Shown: positions 18,092-27,551, counted from the stretch's first letter. The stretch: 52,570 nt of DNA from an uncultured Lachnospiraceae bacterium (GCA_947363565.1 CANAPP010000019.1:1-52570), one strand, 5' to 3'. Numbers and translations are program-made. Notes: generated by a model from the letters alone, not told the origin.

Positions 18092-20038
18092 TCATTTCTT
18101 CCGGTGGACATTCCGGATCGTCTTTCTCTTTCCCGGCTTTTTCTCCGCCGCATCCTTCTTCCTGTCCGTATTTTCTCTAACCTGCCGGCCGCTCTTACGT
18201 TTATCTGCCGGCCCCTTGTCTCCCCGCTCCATAGCGCTTCCCCTATCCGGCCTGATCAGGCAGTTTTTCCCGTATCCGATCAGATCTGTCCGTCCCGCCT
18301 TCGTCAGGGCCTCCGCCACAAGGGCATGGTTCTTCGGATCCCGGTACTGGATCAGCGCCCGCTGCATCGCCTTCTCATGAGGATTCACCGGCACATACAC
18401 CTTTGACATATCCCGCGGGTCTACTCCTGTATAATACATGCAGGTGGAGATTGTCGACGGCGTCGGGTAAAAATCCTGCACCTGCTCCGGCATATGCCCT
18501 GTCCGGTGCAGATACTCCGCAAGCTCTACGGCCTCTTTAAGTGTGGAGCCGGGATGAGAGGACATCAGATAAGGGACGAGATACTGATCCTTTTGAAGTT
18601 CCCGGTTCATCTGCCCGTATTTTTGCACGAACGTCTCATAGACACTGCTTTCTGGCTTCCCCATCTTAGAAAGGACCCGGTCGGATACATGCTCCGGCGC
18701 TACTTTCAACTGTCCGCTGATATGGAACCGGCACAGCTCTTTAAAAAAAGTATCCTCCTTATCCGCCAGCAGATAATCAAAACGTATGCCCGAGCGGATG
18801 AACACCTTCTTGACGCCGGGAAGCTTTCTAAGCTTCCTTAAAAGTTCCACATAATCGCTGTGGTCTGTATTAAGGTTCCTGCAAGGCTTCGGGAAGAGGC
18901 ACTGTTTGTCCCTGCACACGCCTGCTTTTAACTGCTTTTCGCAGGAAGGATGCCGGAAATTAGCGGTAGGACCTCCCACGTCATGGATATACCCTTTAAA
19001 CTCCTTATCCTTCACAAACCCTTCCGCTTCCCGGATCAGCGACTCGTGGCTCCTCGTCTGGACGATCCGCCCCTGATGGAAAGTAAGGGCGCAGAAATTA
19101 CAGCCGCCAAAGCATCCTCTGTTGCTTGCCAGGCTGAACTTCACCTCCGCGATGGCCGGCACGCCGCCAAGCTCCTCATAGGAGGGATGATAAGTCCGCA
19201 TGTACGGATAATCGTAGATCTCGTCTATTTCCGCCTGGGAAAGTGGGAGGGACGGCGGGTTCTGCACCACATACAAATGATCGCTGTAAGGCTCTGCGAG
19301 CCGTTTTCCCGAAAATGGATCCGTATTGCAGTACTGGGTGTAAAAGCTTCTGGCATAGTTAAGCTTATCCGCCCTGAGTTCTTCGAAAGAAGGAAGGACT
19401 AAAGCGTCATAGGCGCTGTCCAGGCTTTTCACCTTACACACTGTTCCCGGGATATAGGTGATATCCTTTACATCGATCCCCGCATCCAAAGCCTCCGCGA
19501 TCTCGATGACCGAGCGCTCACCCATGCCGTAGGAGATAAGATCCGCTCCCGAGTCTAAGAGCACGGAGCGCTTAAGCTTATCAGACCAATAGTCGTAATG
19601 GGCCATCCGCCTTAAGCTGGCCTCTATCCCGCCGAGGATCACCGGCGTCTTTTTATACACCCGGCGGATCAGATTGCCGTATACTACTGTGGCGTAATCC
19701 GGCCGCTTTCCCGTCATCCCGCCAGGCGTGTAGGCATCCGTCCTGCGCGGCTTTTTCGACACACTGTAGCGGTTCACCATGGAATCCATATTTCCCGCAG
19801 AGACGAAAAATCCAAGCCGCGGCTCGCCGAACTCCGTGATGCTTAACTCATCCCGCCAGTCCGGCTGGGCGATGATCCCCACCCGGTAGCCGAAAGCCGA
19901 AAGCCTTCGCGTAATGATCGCCGACCCGAAGGAGGGGTGATCGACATAGGCATCGCCCGAGACGTAGACAACATCCACCCTGTCCCATCCAAGCTCCTCC
20001 ATCTCCTTTTTGCTTACCGGCAAAAACCCTTCTGTCAT
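18092..20038 (-). CDS. YgiQ-family radical SAM protein
   Basis: A 648-residue protein of the YgiQ family (UPF0313). Seen: an N-terminal SAM-independent domain (VDVVYVSGDAYVDHPSF), the radical SAM cluster motif CFGGCNFCAL in the middle, HISGQLKVAPEH, and a C-terminal domain with VYVP. The last 60 residues are extremely Lys/Arg-rich. Biochemical role in the family is not settled. The ATG at 20038 follows GAGGTG and overlaps the preceding stop by 4 bases (ATGA); a TTG six bases earlier is less likely. Part of the rsmF-recU operon. Confidence 0.93.
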   Translation of the reverse strand: MTEGFLPVSKKEMEELGWDRVDVVYVSGDAYVDHPSFGSAIITRRLSAFGYRVGIIAQPDWRDELSITEFGEPRLGFFVSAGNMDSMVNRYSVSKKPRRTDAYTPGGMTGKRPDYATVVYGNLIRRVYKKTPVILGGIEASLRRMAHYDYWSDKLKRSVLLDSGADLISYGMGERSVIEIAEALDAGIDVKDITYIPGTVCKVKSLDSAYDALVLPSFEELRADKLNYARSFYTQYCNTDPFSGKRLAEPYSDHLYVVQNPPSLPLSQAEIDEIYDYPYMRTYHPSYEELGGVPAIAEVKFSLASNRGCFGGCNFCALTFHQGRIVQTRSHESLIREAEGFVKDKEFKGYIHDVGGPTANFRHPSCEKQLKAGVCRDKQCLFPKPCRNLNTDHSDYVELLRKLRKLPGVKKVFIRSGIRFDYLLADKEDTFFKELCRFHISGQLKVAPEHVSDRVLSKMGKPESSVYETFVQKYGQMNRELQKDQYLVPYLMSSHPGSTLKEAVELAEYLHRTGHMPEQVQDFYPTPSTISTCMYYTGVDPRDMSKVYVPVNPHEKAMQRALIQYRDPKNHALVAEALTKAGRTDLIGYGKNCLIRPDRGSAMERGDKGPADKRKSGRQVRENTDRKKDAAEKKPGKRKTIRNVHRKK

Positions 20039-20718
20039 CTGCAAAGCACCTCGTAAGTTCCATTTTTGATATCGTCATAGTCCTGTATGTAATAATCGGC
20101 AAGCTCTCTCTTCTTATCCGCCTGCTCCCTGGAAAACTCATCCTCCACCGCGCAGGTCCTCATCCCCGCGTTCCTCCCCGCCAGGATACCCATAGGCACA
20201 TCCTCGAAGATCAGGCATCTCTCCGGCAGGATCCCCAGATCGTCAGCCACCAGAAGATAGACATCCGGCGACGGCTTTCCTGCACGGACCTCGCAGGCGC
20301 TCCTGACGGAATCGAACAGTTCTGCGACTCCCAGAGCCTTAAGCGTATCCGTCACCATCTCCCGGGAATTGCTGGTGGCGATCCCGGTCTTTATCCCCCG
20401 GGCCTTAAGCGTAAGAAGGAACTCTTTTACGCCCTTTTTTAAGGGCACCTCCGTCATATATTTCTCATGGGCCAGAAGCGTCCACTCGTTCATGATCTCT
20501 TCCCTGGTAAGGGGCAGAGCCGGAAAGCAGTCCAGGAAATACTGGGCAGTCTCCGTGTAGCTCATCCCTTCCATCCCGGCATGGAAATTGTCCGGCTTCG
20601 TAAGGTCATATTTCCGGATATATTCTTCATCTACCGCCACCCACACCCACATGGAATCCACTAAGGTCCCGTCCAAGTCGAAGATGCACGCATCTATCCC
20701 TTTAAGCATATCTGTCAT
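20035..20718 (-). CDS. HAD-family hydrolase (beta-phosphoglucomutase-like)
   Basis: A 227-residue haloacid dehalogenase-superfamily phosphatase or mutase. Seen: motif I DLDGTLVDS with the nucleophile Asp and general-acid Asp (residues about 14-22), motif II ATSNSRE, a Lys in VRAGKPSPDVY (motif III), and motif IV IFEDVPMGILAG. A helical cap domain sits between I and II. Substrate cannot be read. Start overlaps the RsuA-type stop (ATGA) and its own stop overlaps the ygiQ start, so it is tightly coupled. Confidence 0.92.
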   Translation of the reverse strand: MTDMLKGIDACIFDLDGTLVDSMWVWVAVDEEYIRKYDLTKPDNFHAGMEGMSYTETAQYFLDCFPALPLTREEIMNEWTLLAHEKYMTEVPLKKGVKEFLLTLKARGIKTGIATSNSREMVTDTLKALGVAELFDSVRSACEVRAGKPSPDVYLLVADDLGILPERCLIFEDVPMGILAGRNAGMRTCAVEDEFSREQADKKRELADYYIQDYDDIKNGTYEVLCR

Positions 20719-21443
20719 AAATCTCTTAACTCCCTTAACTCTTCATCGGTAAGCTTTCGGTACTCTCCCGGCTTAAGGCCGGCATCGAGCACAAGGCTTC
20801 CCATGCTCTCCCGCCGCAGGTAGCATACCTTCTTTCCTACCGCCGCAAACATCCGCTTCACCTGATGGTACTTTCCCTCCTGGATCACAAGCCGGATCCG
20901 TGAGACGCCGCTGCTCTCATCGGCATCAAGGATCTGTAATCTTCCCGGAGCTGTCCGCTCCGGCTGTTTTGCGGTGCCGATATCCACGCCCGCCAGAAAT
21001 TTTTTCACATCCTCTTCGGTCACCAGCCCCTGCACCCTGGCGTAATAGCACTTGTCCACATGGGATTTGGGCGATAACAGCCGGTGGGCCAGCGCGCCGT
21101 CATTGGTGATCAGAAGCAGCCCTTCCGTATCCTTATCAAGCCTTCCTACCGGAAACAGATCCTTTCGCTTCCGGCCGGCGATCAGCTCCACCACCGTCCG
21201 GTCAGCCGCATCCTCCGTAGCAGACACCACGCCCGCCGGCTTGTTGAGCATATAATATTCAAATCGGCTGTACCCTATATCCCGTCCGTCAAGGGTTACC
21301 CGCTGCCGTGCCTCATCCACCTTATATTCCGGTTTCTTCACCGGCATGCCGTCAATAAGGATGCGCCCCTGGCGGATATACTTTTTCACTTCCTGCCTGG
21401 TGCCCTCGCCCATATCAGCCAGATATTTGTCCAACCGGATCAT
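20715..21443 (-). CDS. RsuA/RluB-family pseudouridine synthase
   Basis: A 242-residue rRNA pseudouridine synthase. Seen: N-terminal S4 domain (MIRLDKYLADMGEGTRQEVK), catalytic Asp in FPVGRLDKDTEGLLLIT, YYMLNKPAGVVSAT, and the C-terminal EGKYHQVKRMFAAVGKKV. Target is one uridine in 16S or 23S rRNA. Start at 21443 (TGATG overlap with the methyltransferase stop, GGAGG eight bases earlier) is preferred to 21458, which would lie inside the upstream gene. Tightly coupled on both sides. Confidence 0.93.
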   Translation of the reverse strand: MIRLDKYLADMGEGTRQEVKKYIRQGRILIDGMPVKKPEYKVDEARQRVTLDGRDIGYSRFEYYMLNKPAGVVSATEDAADRTVVELIAGRKRKDLFPVGRLDKDTEGLLLITNDGALAHRLLSPKSHVDKCYYARVQGLVTEEDVKKFLAGVDIGTAKQPERTAPGRLQILDADESSGVSRIRLVIQEGKYHQVKRMFAAVGKKVCYLRRESMGSLVLDAGLKPGEYRKLTDEELRELRDL

Positions 21444-22972
21444 CAGCACAGCCTCCATCCCGGAAGATATTTATTCTTGAGCGTACCCTTAGAAAGCTTC
21501 CCCCAGCCAAGCGGGAAAGAATCCACACAGACTAAATACCAGCCCTTGCCGTCCTTCCCGGCAAGATCGGACACCTCAAGTGTCTCTCCTTTCAGATACC
21601 GAAAAACCCGCTCATCCGCAGCGCTTAAGTCGATGATCTTTCTATACTCTTCTTTTTTCAGGTACATAGCCAGCGCCTGGCTCGGCTCAAACCGGTTCTT
21701 CTTAAGCTCCCCGAACAGCAGGCCCGTCCGGAGGAAACGGATTCCCCGTACATCCGGAAGGTCCTTTGGCATATAGTATACCCGCTCTCCCCGGATATCC
21801 ATACGCCCGCGGTCAAAAACGGCCGATACCTCCTGCAAAAACGCCTCAAGCTCCCCGGGAAGCTTATCCTTCTCCCTGGATCGTCCGACGCCTGTTCGCT
21901 CACTGCCAGGTCGTCCGCTGTCCGTTCGCTCAGGCATAGCTGCCGTCTCCCTGTGATCCACCGCTTCTGCTGTACTCGTCTCTGCCGACCCTTTCTTTAG
22001 GAGCGCCAGATAATGGCCCTCTCCATCCATCCGGTGGGGGAAGATGCGGACCGTATCCGAGATCCCCGGATGATCCGTTCCTGCAGGTTGCGGCTTTTCA
22101 CCCTCTGCCTTTGCAAATTCTGATTCTGAATGCTGTAGCTTTTCATCCTCTGCCCTTGCAAGCTCCGGCCGGCCTTCGCAAAAGCCTTCATACCCTTCCA
22201 TGGCTACGACGCCAAATTCCGGGCAGGCATCCAGAAGATGGGCGATGATCTGTTCATTTTCCCGCGGATCAAAAGTACAGGTGGAATATAAGAGCATACC
22301 GCCGGGCTTCAGCATACGCCCGGCCTGAAAGATAATGCTTTTCTGGATATTCGAAAAAAACTCCGGACCATGCTCCTCCCACGCCTTCACCATCTTCTTA
22401 TCCTTGCGGAACATCCCCTCACCGGAACAGGGAGCGTCGATCAGTATCTTGTCAAAATATTCCGGGAAATAGCCGCAAAGCTTCCCCGGCTCTTCGCAGA
22501 GCACCAGCACGTTGCCGATACCGAACACCTCGATATTCTTAAGGAGTCCTTTCGCCCGGGAGCTGCTTAAGTCATTGGCCACAAGGACGCCCTCGCGGCC
22601 AAGCTTCGCCCCAAGTTCCGTAGCCTTTCCTCCCGGCGCGGCGCACACATCTAAAACCTTATCACCGGGACATACAGGCAACCGGCTCGCGGGCGTCATA
22701 GCGCTTGGCTCCTGCAGGTAATAAAGCCCTGCAAAGTAATAAGGATGCTTTGACGGTGCGGTAGTCTCCCCGTCATAGTAGTAGCCGTTCCTGATCCACG
22801 GAATGGGTCTTATAGGAAAAGGACAGATCTTTTCAAATTCCTCCGCCGATATCTTTCCCGTATTCACCCGGAGCCCGTAAAACCGCGGCTTACCGTAACA
22901 TGCAATATAGTCCGGGAACTCCTCTTTTAAGAGTCCCTTCATCTTCTCTTCAAATTCCTCAGGCAGTCTCAT
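21443..22972 (-). CDS. RsmF/NOL1-NOP2-type rRNA m5C methyltransferase
   Basis: A 509-residue SAM-dependent RNA cytosine-C5 methyltransferase. Seen: VLDVCAAPGGKATELG (SAM motif I), NDLSSSRAKGLLKN, DAPCSGEGMFRK with the catalytic Cys, and LLYSTCTFDPRENEQ with the second Cys, all in the first 250 residues. The C-terminal 150 residues match the PUA-like/RsmF extension. Between them lies a low-complexity stretch (about residues 255-360) rich in Glu, Arg and Gly with short repeats, which looks dispensable. The start ATG at 22972 follows GGAGGAAGGGC. First gene of the operon down to recU. Confidence 0.92.
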   Translation of the reverse strand: MRLPEEFEEKMKGLLKEEFPDYIACYGKPRFYGLRVNTGKISAEEFEKICPFPIRPIPWIRNGYYYDGETTAPSKHPYYFAGLYYLQEPSAMTPASRLPVCPGDKVLDVCAAPGGKATELGAKLGREGVLVANDLSSSRAKGLLKNIEVFGIGNVLVLCEEPGKLCGYFPEYFDKILIDAPCSGEGMFRKDKKMVKAWEEHGPEFFSNIQKSIIFQAGRMLKPGGMLLYSTCTFDPRENEQIIAHLLDACPEFGVVAMEGYEGFCEGRPELARAEDEKLQHSESEFAKAEGEKPQPAGTDHPGISDTVRIFPHRMDGEGHYLALLKKGSAETSTAEAVDHRETAAMPERTDSGRPGSERTGVGRSREKDKLPGELEAFLQEVSAVFDRGRMDIRGERVYYMPKDLPDVRGIRFLRTGLLFGELKKNRFEPSQALAMYLKKEEYRKIIDLSAADERVFRYLKGETLEVSDLAGKDGKGWYLVCVDSFPLGWGKLSKGTLKNKYLPGWRLC

Positions 22973-23046
22973 GCCCTTCCTCCATCTGTAAGCAGATTTT
23001 ACATTTGCGCATACATTTTTAGTATAGCACATTCTCCTTCATAACT

Positions 23047-23781
23047 CTAGGAATAAGCGTATTTTAATTTATTATTTTCGAGAAATTTAAGAAGATGATA
23101 AGGATTGACGCTGATCTCCTTTCCGTCCCGGTAGAAATAGATGCCCAGATGGAGATGGACGTCGAACTGCCCCGTAGTCCCCTCAGGCCCGTAGCCGGAA
23201 TCGCCCATGTAGCCCAAAAGCTCACCTGCCTTCACCGGGCTTCCTTCCCGGATATTGGCATAGGAATCCAGATGGGCGTAGTAATAATATGTGCCGTCCC
23301 CCGTCGTGATGCCGATGCGGTAGCCCCCTTTATCCAGCCACCCGAGATTGCTGATCACGCCGTCCGTGATGCTGACCACTGGGTAGAGCCCCCGCTCATT
23401 TTTATCGGCCATGATATCCGTCCCCTCATGTCCCCGTCTTCCGGCGTAAGTCCGCTCCCCCATCCAGCTATCCACATACGAGGTTCCAAGGCCGGTATCA
23501 AGGGTGGACTCCGGCACCGGGAAATAGACTGCCTCACGTTTTACCTGCATAAGATACTGCCGGCACTGGGCGGAAAGCTCCTCCTTTCTCTCCCACATCC
23601 CGTCGGAGAAAAACTCATTGCGAAAATCCTCATCGGAAATCTTCCGCTTTTTTTCCGTATTCCCTGTACCCATGTGCGTAAGCTTATCCGTTCCAAGCAC
23701 GGTAAAAAGCGCCAGAAGAAGGATCACCATAAGCATCCTTACACTGTTCATATATCTTCTTCTACAACGTCTGCCATACAT
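23047..23781 (-). CDS. M23-family peptidoglycan metallopeptidase
   Basis: A 244-residue LytM/M23 endopeptidase-like protein that would cut cell-wall cross-links or act as a degraded activator. Seen: one N-terminal hydrophobic segment (about 16-32, MLMVILLLALFTVLGTD) acting as signal anchor, then a periplasmic-type domain with zinc ligands GHEGTDI (His, Asp) and the HLHLG motif (second His pair), flanked by YYYYAHLD and GYMGDSG. All active-site positions seem present. The start is uncertain: ATG at 23781 or ATG at 23751 (MNSVRMLM) after AGAAGAAG. Downstream by 75 bases is the methyltransferase operon; upstream is the pepD terminator. Confidence 0.88.
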   Translation of the reverse strand: MYGRRCRRRYMNSVRMLMVILLLALFTVLGTDKLTHMGTGNTEKKRKISDEDFRNEFFSDGMWERKEELSAQCRQYLMQVKREAVYFPVPESTLDTGLGTSYVDSWMGERTYAGRRGHEGTDIMADKNERGLYPVVSITDGVISNLGWLDKGGYRIGITTGDGTYYYYAHLDSYANIREGSPVKAGELLGYMGDSGYGPEGTTGQFDVHLHLGIYFYRDGKEISVNPYHLLKFLENNKLKYAYS

Positions 23782-23818
23782 ACTGCCGTGTGCTTTCTAT
23801 CCTTTTTTGCACTATATG

Positions 23819-23857
23819 AAAAAGAACCCGCCCCATATTCGTCGGACAGGTTCTTTT
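23819..23857 (-). terminator. Rho-independent terminator of pepD
   Basis: Minus strand: AAAAGAACC and GGTTCTTTTT enclose a partly paired loop, giving a hairpin whose 3' arm ends in a T run. It lies 34 bases after the pepD stop and before the M23 peptidase start, so it separates the two transcripts. Confidence 0.7.
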
Positions 23858-23890
23858 CTTTCGCTATCTTTTGTGCAATCTTATCCTGCT

Positions 23891-25339
23891 TTACTTCAAA
23901 ACCGCCAGCACTGCTTTCAGGTAATTCCATACACGCTCTGTAGAAGCGATATCCAGTCTCTCGTTAAAGGAATGGATATCGAACATATTCGGCCCCATAG
24001 ACACGCAGTCAAGATCCGGCTTCTTCCCGAGGAACATCCCGCACTCAAGTCCCGCGTGGATGGCAAATACCACCGGTGCCTCGCCGTACATATCCTTATA
24101 GGTATCCTCCATCACCTTGCGCAGCTCAGAATCCGGGTCGTACTGCCATGCCGGATACTCGCTGTCAACCCTCGTTTTCGCGCCAATCATTTTCGCATAT
24201 TCTTCAAGCTGGATACGCATATACTGCTTTAAGCTCTCCACGGAGCTTCTCATCAGATACGCTGTCTCAACCGTATCCTCCTTTGTCTCCACCACACCGA
24301 TATTGATAGAGCTCTCCGTAAGGCCCTCAAGCTTTCGGCTCACGCCCTGCACACCGTACGGATTGACGATCAGATATGCCACGATCCGCTCCGTGCTCGC
24401 CTGGTCAAAGGCTTTATAGCTTCCCTCGCCCACAATCTCTGCCGTGACGGTAAGGCCAGGCTCATCTCCCATGAACTCATTCTCAAATACCTCCTTCATC
24501 TCTGCGGCAAGGGCGACAGCTTTGTCCGCGTCCGCTGCTCCGATAAGGATATTCGCCACATTTTCCATGGCGATGACGTTCTCCTTGGCGCCTCCCTGTA
24601 TGTCGATCAGGTTAAACGCAATCTCCTCAGAGATGCGGCGGAGAAGCCGTCCCATCAGCTTGTGGGCATTGCCCCGCTGCTCATGGATCTCTTCGCCCGA
24701 ATGTCCGCCTCTCAGGCCCTTGATCGTAAGCGTGATCTTCGTCCCGCTCTTTTCTTCCCTGGTCACTGGGATCTCGGTGGTCATCCGGATACCGCCTGCA
24801 CAGCCTGTCGTCAGGATACCCTCGGTGGCAGAATCGATATTGATCAGCTTGCGCCCCTTCAATACAGACAGATCAACGCCAATCGCTCCGCCCATACCTG
24901 TCTCTTCATTGACCGTGAACACTGCCTCGATCGGCGGATGCGGGATATCGTCGCTGTCAAGAAGTGCCATAGCCATGGCAAGGGCAATCCCGTCATCAGC
25001 GCCAAGCGTCGTATCTTTTGCCTTTATGTAACCATCCTCCACGTAAAGCTTAAGAGGATCTTTCTTAAAATCATGGTCAGAACCCGGCGTCTTCTCGCAT
25101 ACCATATCCATATGTCCCTGCAGGATCACCGGCTCGCTGTCTTCGTAGCCTTGCGTCCCGGGCTTGAAGATGAGCACATTCTTCACCTCGTCCTGGATGT
25201 ACTTAAGATTACGCTCCTTCGCAAATTCCACACAGTAATCGCTGATACGGTCGATATCAAAAGTACCGTGGGGAATCTGGCAAATCTCCTCAAAAAACTG
25301 GAATACTTTCTTTGGTTCAAGATTTTCTAATACTGCCAT
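23891..25339 (-). CDS. pepD: Aminoacyl-histidine dipeptidase PepD
   Basis: A 482-residue M20-family metallopeptidase that splits dipeptides such as Xaa-His in the cytoplasm. Seen: LQGHMDMVCEK (zinc His), TLGADDGIALAMAMALLD (bridging Asp), VFTVNEETGMGGA (catalytic Glu), and HAGLECGMF near the C-terminus. The GLRGGHSG motif is in the lid domain. The start ATG (25339, MAVLENLEPKKVFQFFEEI) sits eight bases after AGGAGAGG; in-frame ATGs at 25345 and 25387 are less suitable. Own promoter at 25376-25403. The LysR gene lies directly upstream in the same direction. Confidence 0.93.
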   Translation of the reverse strand: MAVLENLEPKKVFQFFEEICQIPHGTFDIDRISDYCVEFAKERNLKYIQDEVKNVLIFKPGTQGYEDSEPVILQGHMDMVCEKTPGSDHDFKKDPLKLYVEDGYIKAKDTTLGADDGIALAMAMALLDSDDIPHPPIEAVFTVNEETGMGGAIGVDLSVLKGRKLINIDSATEGILTTGCAGGIRMTTEIPVTREEKSGTKITLTIKGLRGGHSGEEIHEQRGNAHKLMGRLLRRISEEIAFNLIDIQGGAKENVIAMENVANILIGAADADKAVALAAEMKEVFENEFMGDEPGLTVTAEIVGEGSYKAFDQASTERIVAYLIVNPYGVQGVSRKLEGLTESSINIGVVETKEDTVETAYLMRSSVESLKQYMRIQLEEYAKMIGAKTRVDSEYPAWQYDPDSELRKVMEDTYKDMYGEAPVVFAIHAGLECGMFLGKKPDLDCVSMGPNMFDIHSFNERLDIASTERVWNYLKAVLAVLK

Positions 25340-25375
25340 TATCATTACCTCTCCTTTTCGACATTTAATACATTC

Positions 25376-25403
25376 ATTATAGTACAATTTTTACAAAAAA
25401 CAA
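25376..25403 (-). promoter_or_regulatory. Probable promoter of pepD
   Basis: Minus strand: TTGTTT (25403-25398), 16-base spacer, TATAAT (25381-25376), 37 bases ahead of the pepD start. The -10 is perfect, the -35 partial. It lies in the 71-base gap after the LysR gene, so pepD can be transcribed independently. Confidence 0.55.
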
Positions 25404-25410
25404 ACCAAAT

Positions 25411-26283
25411 TTAGAAAAATTTTTTCCTGTTTTTGAAAAATTCCACGAGGAATTCGTAAAACTCTATCACGTTGCGGCTGTCTATCTTGTTCATATTATA
25501 GGTAATGATAATATCCCTCTGGCAGACCGGCTCCTCGATCTCCAAAAGCTTCACCTGCTCATTTTCAATGCTGCCCCATGTAAATTCGGGCCAGAAGCCG
25601 ATCCCCATATTAGCCGCGATCATATTCTTGACCGCCGCCGGGTTGTCGCTCTCAAAAATGATCCGTGGCACGAATCCCGCGTGCTGGCAGAACCGGTCAC
25701 AGATATAGCGGAACTCCCTGGAACCCAGGAGGCTGACAAATCCCTCCTCAGAAACTTCTGCCAGGCTGATCGAAGTCCTCTCCCCGTATTTCCCGTCCCC
25801 TGGCACCGCCAGATAGATCTTCTCCCCGCAGGCAAAGCTGTTCTTCTCACTCAGGGCCTGGTAAAAAAGCTTGGTCGTCACCGCGATATCGTAAAGCTCG
25901 CTCTCTGAGTTCTGCTGCATCTGGAACAGGATCCCCTCATGCGCTTTTTTATACTCGATGATAGCCTCCATCACCAGACCGGACGCTGCCAATACATTCA
26001 TGTGGATCGTCTCTCCCTCGAGCTTCACCATCATGTTAAGCTGCTCCGGGATCTGATCCAACTGTTCCATCAGGGGAACAAGCTTTTTCCGGAGATATTT
26101 CCCGTACTCGGTCAGCGTGATATTGCGCCCCTTAGCCGCAAAAAGCGGAACGCCCAAGTCCTCCTCCAGCCGGTGGATCGCCTGGGTCAGCGCCGGCTGG
26201 GTAATGTGGAGATTCTTCGCGCTGTTGGTCATATGCTTCGTGTCCGCCACCTCGAGAAAATAGCGGATCTGCGTCAGTTCCAT
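25411..26283 (-). CDS. LysR-family transcriptional regulator
   Basis: A 290-residue LysR-type DNA-binding protein. Seen: the N-terminal winged HTH (MELTQIRYFLEVADTKHMTN, then AAKNLHITQPALTQAIHRLE-like stretch), a linker helix, and a two-lobed effector domain from about residue 90. The length is normal. It is divergent to the PQ-loop/SGNH gene at 26434 with a 150-base AT-rich gap, the classic arrangement for a LysR target, and it also precedes pepD in the same direction. Effector unknown. Which neighbour it controls cannot be decided from sequence. Confidence 0.93.
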   Translation of the reverse strand: MELTQIRYFLEVADTKHMTNSAKNLHITQPALTQAIHRLEEDLGVPLFAAKGRNITLTEYGKYLRKKLVPLMEQLDQIPEQLNMMVKLEGETIHMNVLAASGLVMEAIIEYKKAHEGILFQMQQNSESELYDIAVTTKLFYQALSEKNSFACGEKIYLAVPGDGKYGERTSISLAEVSEEGFVSLLGSREFRYICDRFCQHAGFVPRIIFESDNPAAVKNMIAANMGIGFWPEFTWGSIENEQVKLLEIEEPVCQRDIIITYNMNKIDSRNVIEFYEFLVEFFKNRKKFF

Positions 26284-26433
26284 CTAAGTCTTCCCTCCCA
26301 TGCTGTTTTGCCGATAAATCATAATGTCAAAGTTATGAATTTGATAATTATTATATATTAGACATAATCATAAGTCAATGCTACACTTAACCCGAAGCAA
26401 AAAACAACAAACGGAAAGAGAGGAATCTTAACA

Positions 26434-27492
26434 ATGGCTGAACTTCTTGAATCTACCATGCTGATCTGCTTTGGCCTGTCCTGGCCCATGAACCTTGCCA
26501 AAAACATCAAAGCAAGATCAGCAAAAACCATGAGTCTCCAGTTTATCCTGCTGATCATCGCCGGCTACATCGCCGGGATCTGCGCAAAATTCTACAATCA
26601 CAAATTCAATTACGTATTGGTGGTGTATCTGCTGAATCTGGTGGTGGTATCCGCCAATCTGGTCGTCTACTTTATCAACCGCCACTACGACCGGCAGGCG
26701 AAAACCGCAAATGCAACGCGCTGCAGGGAATTATCCGGCAACGCAGGCATCAGTGAAAACACCGCTTTAAGTACTGGCGCAAATGTCAGTCCAGGCGCTT
26801 TCAGCCCGCAGGCGATAGCCCCAAAGACAGCCTCACCCGTCAACCCATTTAGCAGCCAAGGAGAAGATGAAATGGAAAAATATCGTGAATTAAACAGCAT
26901 TACCGAAGCAGGCGGAGTCGTGCTTTTCGGCTCCAATACCTTTGCGTCGCTCCCCGTCGGAGAACTGACCCAGGCTTTCCGTATCACAGAGCCAATCTAT
27001 AACCGCAGCGTAAGGGACATCCGCTTAAGCCAGATCGAAAGCTACCTGAAGGTATGCTTATACGACCTGAACCCGCGGAAGATATTCGTCAATATGGGAG
27101 ATGTAGATATCCTGGATGAACAGGTCAATACCGAGGACTTTATCGCCAAATACGAGTGGCTCCTCTACATGATCCACACAAAGACCCAGGCGGCCATCTA
27201 TATCGTATCCATCATATCCGAAAGCCCGGCCGCAAGGAAGATCAATGAAAAACTGAAGGCCCTCGCCGGGCAGACCGGCTGCAAGTACGTGGACGCCGTC
27301 AGCGCCCTGGAAGCAAAGCGCCCGACCTTAAGGCTTTTTGAGCTTTTAAAAGTACATATGAGAAATCACCCGATCAACTTCGCGGACGCCATGGAAGTGG
27401 GCACTCTCAGCAACCGGAAGAAAGCCGACGCACCAAACGACAGACAGCAGTCCCCGGAACCGGACATGGACGTCGTATACGCAAAGCATTAA
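26434..27492 (+). CDS. PQ-loop membrane domain fused to an SGNH-like domain
   Basis: A 352-residue protein made of two parts. Residues 1-88 hold three hydrophobic segments with a PQ-loop-like start (SWPMNLAKNIKARSAKTMSL), similar to half of a SWEET/SemiSWEET unit. Residues about 89-146 are a low-complexity linker rich in Ala/Ser/Thr/Pro. From Met147 (MEKYRELNSI) a soluble domain follows that resembles SGNH/GDSL hydrolases (VVLFGSNTFASL, NMGDVDILDE, HPINFADAM), but the usual GDS and GxND blocks are altered, so hydrolase activity is uncertain. Met147 (26872) has its own AAGGAG eight bases upstream, so a second product may be made or the fusion may be recent. Divergent from a LysR gene. Confidence 0.82.
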   Translation: MAELLESTMLICFGLSWPMNLAKNIKARSAKTMSLQFILLIIAGYIAGICAKFYNHKFNYVLVVYLLNLVVVSANLVVYFINRHYDRQAKTANATRCRELSGNAGISENTALSTGANVSPGAFSPQAIAPKTASPVNPFSSQGEDEMEKYRELNSITEAGGVVLFGSNTFASLPVGELTQAFRITEPIYNRSVRDIRLSQIESYLKVCLYDLNPRKIFVNMGDVDILDEQVNTEDFIAKYEWLLYMIHTKTQAAIYIVSIISESPAARKINEKLKALAGQTGCKYVDAVSALEAKRPTLRLFELLKVHMRNHPINFADAMEVGTLSNRKKADAPNDRQQSPEPDMDVVYAKH

Positions 27493-27551
27493 CGGATGTT
27501 ATATACGCAAAATATGAAAGACGTGATATACGCATAGCATGAAAAGAAAAC

